A stretch of 64,000 bases of DNA from contig OY756963.1 of NCBI GenBank assembly GCA_963580455.1, positions 18,495,555 to 18,559,554 on the forward strand, read 5' to 3'. This DNA comes from Euonymus europaeus (taxonomy: Eukaryota > Streptophyta > Magnoliopsida > Celastrales > Celastraceae). The notes beneath the pieces were generated by a model, which saw nothing but the letters and a program-made list of their open reading frames with translations, was not told the origin of the DNA and did not search any database. Both the position numbers and the translations under genes were made by a program. This document shows positions 57,871 to 64,000 of the stretch, in pieces (position 1 is the stretch's first letter; every line of letters starts with the position of its first letter).

Positions 57871-60830
57871 TTAGTGGTATGGTTTGAGGTGGAAAACTTG
57901 ACAGGTTGGTTTATATGACCTCTTTAATGCAGCCTGCTCAAACTTCTTGATGGCAGCTTCATTTTCCTCTAAGCTTGTCTGGACAAAAAAGCGAATCCAC
58001 CACGATGAACTCCGCATTTTTGCCTACAGAAATGAAAAATAAGTGTCAGCTATGAGGTCGAAGTGGTATATTAGAAGAAAATTATTAGTTGAGAAACAAT
58101 GAACATTTGCACAAACTCTCAATCATGTCACTAAAATTTTATTTATAGCTTTATGGTGTTTGGTTATGTCTTTTAAGTAACTTTGTACAAGCAAATATGA
58201 ATATATGATAAGGCGATTGTCCCGAGCCAAACTCAAGTCCAAACTAAAATCGTGTATTCCACCCGAACCCGCCCCCGCCCCCCGTTTGGATAAGATCATA
58301 TATAATGTTGACAATGCCATCAAATTTTGAGAGCATGTAACAACATGAATTGGGGAGGGAACTAATAAAGTCACCAGATAGGCACTCACCGGTCGTCCAA
58401 ACTTGGATAACTCTGCAACTTTAGCTCTCTGCTGACCAGGAGAACCTAAACCATGAAAATGGAAAGCATTAACACAATTGAAATTGCATAATTGAATGTC
58501 AAAACTGTCTAAATACTGGAACAAGAGGATAAATGAACCGGTAGAACTAAACGGATGTATCTAATTCACGGGATACATATATCTACAAAAGCCTAATCTG
58601 AATACTGTAGATGGTAACATGACAGCAATCATTAGAGGAGATATCAGAGAGTGCTTTAGTTAGTATCCAGACTTAATTCACTGAAATATGAGCAAGCCTA
58701 CTTTAAGAAGAATGTTGTGAGTAAACATGCAAATGAGAGCGAGACAATAGACAAGCTAAACATCTTAGCTGACTCTCATCTAGGACCATTGACATAACTG
58801 ATACATATGCCTAACAAGGTAAAACATCTTTACAGACTTTCACCTAAGACTGTTGAGTCGTTGACACTACTGATGCATATGCCAAGAGAGATGTATCCGC
58901 TGTTTGGTCAGTACGCATTTAATATTATGGAAACAACTAAAATTGAAATTAGTTTAGATACATGCATAGATCCTACATACATATGTGGATCTTTGGTGTC
59001 TGTGTGCAGGTGTCTAAAGAACTTAAGCAGTTAAGCGTTCAAGCAAATCACCTGTAAAAATGACAAGACCATCAGCGGCAACTCTAGCAAATTCCGGAAG
59101 AGTCTTGTTCAAGTATTTTGGAGACAGGTAATCAAGAGCATCTGAGACAATAATGAGAGAAAATGACTTGGCTCTGTAGGGCAAGGGGAACTTGATATCA
59201 GCCACACGCACAATTCCTTTGCGCACAAGACTCTTGCATTTTGCATCTGCATCCTCTATGTCATATGGATCTAGACCCCAAGCTTCAGTGTCCTCTTCTT
59301 TTAACAGTTTAGATACTACTGAACAAGTATCAGGGCCCACATGCAGAACTTTGCGCATACCATCACCATATGCTTTCTTCAAAATAGGTATCGCACTTTG
59401 AAGTTCTAATGTGCAAGAAAAGTCACCTATAACAGGAAATTGGACCTTAGATTCAGTAAAATTAATACATGAACTTGTAGGGCGATGCTTACTGCATTGA
59501 CCAAACTAATTGGATATTTTTCATTGATGAGAAAATTCAGCTTGGACCATCAACAAATCAAGCTGTTCTTCAAGCAAAAGGTTGAGATAGTCATGGTTTT
59601 CAAACAGATCATGCTGGCAGACAGTTCAGTTTTCCAAGACCATGTTGGGTTAAATCAAGATTAACAAAATCGAGTAATTCATAGAAAATGCAAAGAAAAC
59701 ATTCTAGCTTTTAGATTTTGGAGTTCTTGTTTTCTTCTATAGAACTTATGGTAATTTTTTTATTCTTTTTCCCCACATTCTCTGAATCGCATTACCCTTG
59801 AAGGGTTGAGAAGGAAGATGGAACATAGGAAGCCGTTCCATGATCAACTACATGCACATAAAAAATAAAAAAACAGACGGAAAATGATGAAGGGATCCCG
59901 TGATAAACAGATCCCAACCCCACGATCTAAAGTTCTAAACTGTTATGTTTCCTGATATGCTTCTCTCATCTGTTTACACTCCATTAACCATTGGTGGTTG
60001 TATGCATGCCGAAATAATAGAAAAGGGTACTCCATTCTTGAGCTCTAACCCTATAATATATTGACTGGTTTCAAATGTACCTTATGACAACAGAAACTCA
60101 CCCAAAACAATAAATGCCACCAAAGTCTTTTTGGCATTTCTTTCCCGACAATAAAGATTAAAAGAAACATTCAGATGTAAACTGTGCATTACCTTCCACC
60201 TTACTAACAGCCTCTTTGCCACCTCCAAATAGACCTGCATTCAAAAAATAAAAGTAACCCCAATGAATTAGGTACCAGATTAAACTCATAACTAAAAGAA
60301 AGAACCAAGATTTTGCATTTCCCAAAAAACTGAAAACAATGAGCACCATTAAAGCTTAACGACAAAAGGATTAATGATGTTCAACAGTTGCATTCAACAG
60401 CCAGAAGCAGAATGTAGCAACAGCACATAATAACATAATGAATGAAGCAGTATAGGCAGAATGTAGCCCACCTGAGCCACTATAAGCATAGGCAATAAGA
60501 AGAAATGCTCCCTGCAATTTTTGAGCAAGAAAAAAACAATTAGGATTTGACAACTTAGTATTTAGGAATAACGTAAGTGGGTATCTTATTAATAGGCTTA
60601 GATATGGGTGTTTCTCAATCACTATAGTTTCAGCACCAAGTACTACACTATACATGATAGAAAATAAATTGGGTGAATAGAAAATGACCCATAAATCTGC
60701 TCTATACCAGGAGGACAAGGCCAATGGATAAAAAGGGAGAGGAACGTGACTTTGAATGCAATGCTCCAGCAAATGGAAAGCTTCCACTGTCGACAAATCG
60801 CCGTGTGGAACTTACTTGTCGCCTTGACAT
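57871..60830 (-). CDS. CGR2/3: Golgi pectin methyltransferase CGR2/CGR3
   Basis: Type II Golgi membrane protein that methyl-esterifies homogalacturonan with S-adenosylmethionine, affecting wall stiffness and growth. Minus-strand exons: 60830-60708, 60511-60472, 60234-60193, 59426-59052, 58445-58390, 58023-57871; 262 codons plus stop, all GT/AG and in phase. It begins MSRRQVSSTRRFVDSGSFPF, with a single membrane span at about residues 33-53 (LSIGLVLLGAFLLIAYAYSG). The methyltransferase-like part has KVLHVGPDTCSVV, EAWGLDPYDIEDAD, VRVADIKFPLPYRAKSFSLI and DALDYLSPKYLNKTLPE. The end is RFFVQTSLEENEAA...CQVFHLKPYH. The family agreement is close over the whole length. A 5'UTR intron is likely (acceptor near 60870, donor near 62206). 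CGR2 and CGR3 cannot be told apart because they split within Brassicaceae. Confidence 0.94.
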
Positions 60831-62250
60831 AACTACCAGTGTGAAAAAACTACCGAATCCACAAAATCTATATAGATTAAAAGAAACACGAGAGAACATT
60901 AGGTTTTATTAGCAGATAGACAAAAAAAATGGCAATTTACACACTGCTCTAAAGCTAGAGGAAGAAGAAATTAAAATTTAGTCACTGGATGCAATTTCCA
61001 ACCTACCCTAGCTCATCCTGATGTAAGAAAATAAATAATGTTGGGATTTCTCTGGAGATAGTCAACCAGAGTTATCCCAGTAGAATTTCTAGAAAACATC
61101 ACCAGCAGATAATTTGGAAAATAATCAATTTTTTAGAAGCAATTGAGTAAACATTAACTAGGTAGTTTGATGCTGCATAAGATATTGTTTTTGGGCTTTG
61201 AAGTATTGAGTTCCATAAACAAAATCAATGCAAAGTCTAAAGGCCATTCGAAATGCCTAAAAGAATTACAATGTTCTAGGGCTCCAAGGCTCAAAGGTCA
61301 AAACCGCCTACAAATAGTCTTTGCCAGCAATAGAATAAGTGAAAATGCCTTGGCCTTAACTTTGAAGGTATTACTTTTCAATTTAGAACTAGATTCTGAA
61401 TTGTGAGATCTGTGGAAGGAGATGGACATTTTGTACAGCCACAATTCATCACCCTTGGCCTTAACTTTAACTTAACCCATCCTATTAGTAACTGAGGTTT
61501 CTTGGGCTGCATCTTTTAACCATAATTGCTAGGCTGCACAACAGCCCATACATCAGATGTTAAAAACAAGACTATCAGCTTCGTAAATCATTCTAACCTG
61601 AAAAAAAAAAGATAACTATTCTAAAATCCACAAAAATTAGAAAACTTGCAACTTACCTTCTACATGTATTCTCTCTAACTTAAAAGTGGAAACGAGTCAA
61701 CTATTTTCAGTCACAAAATCACAACTTCAAAAAAAAAATATGTGAAAGATTAAAACTTTTCAAGTGAACCAAATCTCACGAGGAATCAGCCAACATTCCA
61801 AATAAAATTACTGTTAAAGGCATTGGAAAGTTCAAATTCAGTCGGAGAGATCAAGCAAAATAGCTTATACGAGGCTGGGTTCAAGATCCAAGCAAGCGGA
61901 AACAAGATTCATTGCAGAAATAACAGTTCAGTCTCATTTTGAAATCCAGGTTAAGTGCTTAACTACTTCCATAATCAAAGCACTAAAAAAATCAATTACA
62001 GCCCACAATTTCAATAAAGAACGAAATAAATCTAAAAAACTTATATTCCATAGAGTAACAGCCGAATCCAGGAATCTCTTCCATTGCTTAACAGCCTAAT
62101 ATATGATAAAATAGCGTAGAGTGAAGATATCACCTTGGGATCAGTAACTAAACCGCATTGAGGGATCTACCGCGATTAGATCTTCAGATCTGTGGGATCT
62201 GTTTACCTCGCGGGCACGCAGAGAGCAGAGCCTTTAGCTCCCTTTTAATA
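60831..62250 (-). other. Probable 5'UTR intron and leader of CGR
   Basis: On the minus strand a good donor (GCGAG|GTAAAC near 62206) and a good acceptor (TATATAG|ATTTTG near 60870) could join a leader exon at about 62240-62207 to the start codon at 60830. No coding sequence is visible between them. Long 5'UTR introns are common in plants; this one is inferred. Confidence 0.45.
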
Positions 62251-62750
62251 AGTTTCAGATTTTGCGTTATCTTTTCCTACTTTTTTTTTTTTTTTTTAAT
62301 GTAAAGTATTGTTTGTTTCCGATCGTAGATCTGAAGCTCAGTTTTACCCGTACCGTTAAAAAGAAAATGGCCCGCCATGTCGGCGAAGGGTAATAACGAC
62401 CACTTGTTAGGCATGTTTTCTAGTCTTTCTAATCAAAATTAATGAAAGGAACACATATAATAAACATTATGAGAACTGAGCAACATCTCTAGCAGTTCTT
62501 AATTGGCGTCAATTCAATTCCCAATCCAAACAGTCCGTAATCAATCGACTAACTGACAAAAAAAGTCCTGAACTTTACTAACCGACATCGGCCGGTGAAT
62601 CACGCGCCTTAAGTGGAGAAAGACGGGGATCATAAAAATTACATTTTAATTGACAGAGATCTCTCTCCTCGTTCCATTTTTGAAGCGTCCTTTCTGCAGA
62701 TCCAAATCCCCGACTACCGACATCGAGAATTCCATTATTGAGAGTTTGAA
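62250..62750. promoter_or_regulatory. Shared divergent promoter region (CGR minus, membrane protein plus)
   Basis: Two leaders point away from each other across about 500 bases. The region contains a T tract at 62281-62299 and no clear TATA box on either side. Shared control is inference. Confidence 0.4.
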
Positions 62751-63355
62751 AGAAAGACACACACCCTTCACATTTGGGCAGTGGATGTTCAGGTGCTATT
62801 CTTCTATCAAATTCCACTCTCTAGTTTCTGGGTATGTTCGATTTTGTCTTTTCCATTTTTGTATGTTTTGGATTGGATCTATATATACGCATGCGAGGTT
62901 TAGAGCTGCAGATTTGTGAACTATGCTCTGTTTCTGCATTTTGTAGCGCTTGTTATGACATTATTTTTTCTTTAATATCAAAATTTGTAGTCCACATCTT
63001 TAAAAGATTTATCATTAGATGTATACAAAAATGTGTTTATTAGATTAAATGAAAAAGTTAGATGATTTATTGCTGGCTTGTGCAGATGATGGATGGTTAT
63101 CCAAGTTCAAGTAGAGATATCTATATGATCTTTAGTGTCTTCCAGTTGATACATATTAGTTTTTGTTTGATCTGTGTATTCTTATGATTGTGTCATTCCG
63201 ACTCCTCTACGCAACAGAGCTGAACTTTGCATTTCGTTTATTTCTTGCGGGTGTTTTGATTTGAATGGGCTTAATAGATATTCAAACGGCTGATAGAAGT
63301 TGAATCTTTGCAGCTGACCGGGGACAACAACTCTCAGAGATCAAAAGAAATAATC
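62751..63355 (+). other. Probable 5'UTR with intron of the acidic membrane protein
   Basis: A leader near 62750-62831 may be spliced at TTTCTGG|GTATGT (62832) to an acceptor at TTTGCAG|CTGACC (about 63312), 44 bases before the start codon at 63356. Confidence 0.4.
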
Positions 63356-64000
63356 ATGTTCAGGTCATCACCACGAACGAACCAGAGATCTAAAGGTTTT
63401 AAGGTGAAGCATGCTGTACAAGTTTGTCTTTTGGTTTGTGTGGGCATTTGGCTGCTTTACCAAGTCAGGCATTATCATGATAAGAAAGTGGTATATGAAG
63501 AGGGCACTAAAAGCAGTAATGGAGTTATAAAATTAGGGAGAAAGGACCCCAACCCAGAAGTGGAGGATCCACCGATTCGAGATATGGTGCACAAGGAAGA
63601 GGAAGAAAAGGAAGAGGAAAAGAATGGAGAAAAAGAAAGCAAGCCTGTGGTGGATGACAAGGCAAGTGCGGAGGATGAGATACATGAGCAAGATCCTGAG
63701 AACAATGAACATGCTGATGGGCATAGAGAAGATTCTACAGATGGAAAGAAGGAAGGAGAAGAGAGCAAGGAAAATATCACTGAGGATAAGTTGGAAGAAG
63801 AGAGTATTGCAAATGTTCTTGAAGAGAAGGTGAACGAAGACAGCAAGGAGAATTCTGGTGAAGACAGTGGGACTGAAGAGAACAAGGAAAATGTTATTGA
63901 GGATAAGTTGAAGGAAGAGACCATTGAAAATATTATTGAAGACAAAATGAGAGAAGAAAGCAACAAGAATTCTGGCAAAGACAGGGGGACTGAAGAGAGC
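63356..64000 (+). CDS. Acidic single-pass membrane protein, plant-specific (5' part, cut by window edge)
   Basis: The frame is open from the ATG at 63356 to the window end (215 codons, no stop). It begins MFRSSPRTNQRSKGFKVKHA, a basic head, followed by one hydrophobic span at about residues 22-40 (VQVCLLVCVGIWLLYQV). The rest is a long Glu/Lys/Asp-rich, probably disordered tail. This plan suggests a type II membrane protein with the acidic part in the lumen or outside. The tail has two imperfect repeats of about 38 residues, each with SKEN..EDKL.EE and EDS or SNKNSG (about 63755-63870 and 63871-63990). I know of similar uncharacterised plant proteins with an RSKGFKVKHA-like head, but cannot give a name or function. 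Confidence 0.85.
   Translation, partial: MFRSSPRTNQRSKGFKVKHAVQVCLLVCVGIWLLYQVRHYHDKKVVYEEGTKSSNGVIKLGRKDPNPEVEDPPIRDMVHKEEEEKEEEKNGEKESKPVVDDKASAEDEIHEQDPENNEHADGHREDSTDGKKEGEESKENITEDKLEEESIANVLEEKVNEDSKENSGEDSGTEENKENVIEDKLKEETIENIIEDKMREESNKNSGKDRGTEES

Noticed and set aside
63475..63978. 167-codon minus-strand serine-rich open frame
   Set aside because: It is a mirror of the GAA/GAG-rich acidic coding sequence on the plus strand, which reads as serine, leucine and phenylalanine in reverse.
1..64000. CRISPR arrays, rRNA genes, intact tRNA genes, bacterial or organellar insertions
   Set aside because: No spacer-repeat pattern, rRNA core or full tRNA cloverleaf was seen; the tRNA-like boxes at 9918-9980 and 27120-27180 belong to small mobile elements.

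Overview
The window is nuclear DNA of a eudicot plant. It is AT-rich, its genes carry many short GT-AG introns, and every recognisable protein is a land-plant family. Long gene-free stretches hold MITEs, SINEs and decayed LTR retrotransposons. I see nothing bacterial, viral or organellar. All splice calls are by eye from open frames, GT/AG sites and family knowledge; no alignment was run.

Layout: (1) 1-751, minus: 5' part of an HD-Zip class II gene (HAT22/HAT9 type), cut by the window edge. (2) 0.75-15.7 kb: gene-poor. It holds several TTA/TAA-flanked Harbinger-like MITEs, a Stowaway MITE, a copia LTR fragment, a 147-bp tRNA-promoter element with perfect 25-bp inverted ends, a decayed copia gag next to a decayed Ty3/gypsy pol, and a pair of diverged direct repeats. 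(3) 15.97-22.0 kb, plus: CRWN4-type nuclear lamina protein, 8 exons, 1115 codons. (4) 23.1-23.6 kb: 50-bp AT minisatellite. (5) 23.8-32.0 kb, plus: plastid-type branched-chain aminotransferase (BCAT), 10 exons, with a copia derivative and an Au-type SINE in intron 7. (6) 34.0-39.0 kb, plus: a tandem BCAT duplicate without the transit-peptide exons. (7) 42.3-43.7 kb, plus: R2R3-MYB of the MYB68/MYB84 type. (8) 43.7-54.9 kb: gene-free, with a long-palindrome Mutator-like MITE and a decayed copia element with very short LTRs. (9) 54.9-57.1 kb, plus: intronless PPR-DYW editing factor. (10) 57.9-60.8 kb, minus: CGR2/CGR3 pectin methyltransferase, probably with a 5'UTR intron reaching about 62.2 kb. 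(11) 63.36 kb to the window end, plus: an acidic single-pass membrane protein, divergent from CGR.

The order CRWN4 - BCAT - MYB - (ACS missing) - PPR - CGR matches two paralogous Arabidopsis segments: At5g65770-At5g65810 (CRWN4, BCAT5, MYB68, ACS5, CGR3) and At3g49680-At3g49720 (BCAT3, MYB84, ACS9, PPR, CGR2). The window therefore looks like the unsplit ancestral order with the ACS gene lost or moved. The genes are not a functional operon; shared position reflects ancestry.

Most unusual items: the 147-bp inverted-end element with a Pol III promoter inside an otherwise open frame; the tandem BCAT pair, in which one copy lost its plastid targeting and the other lost a conserved glutamate; and a copia derivative whose single open frame fuses gag directly to RNase H.
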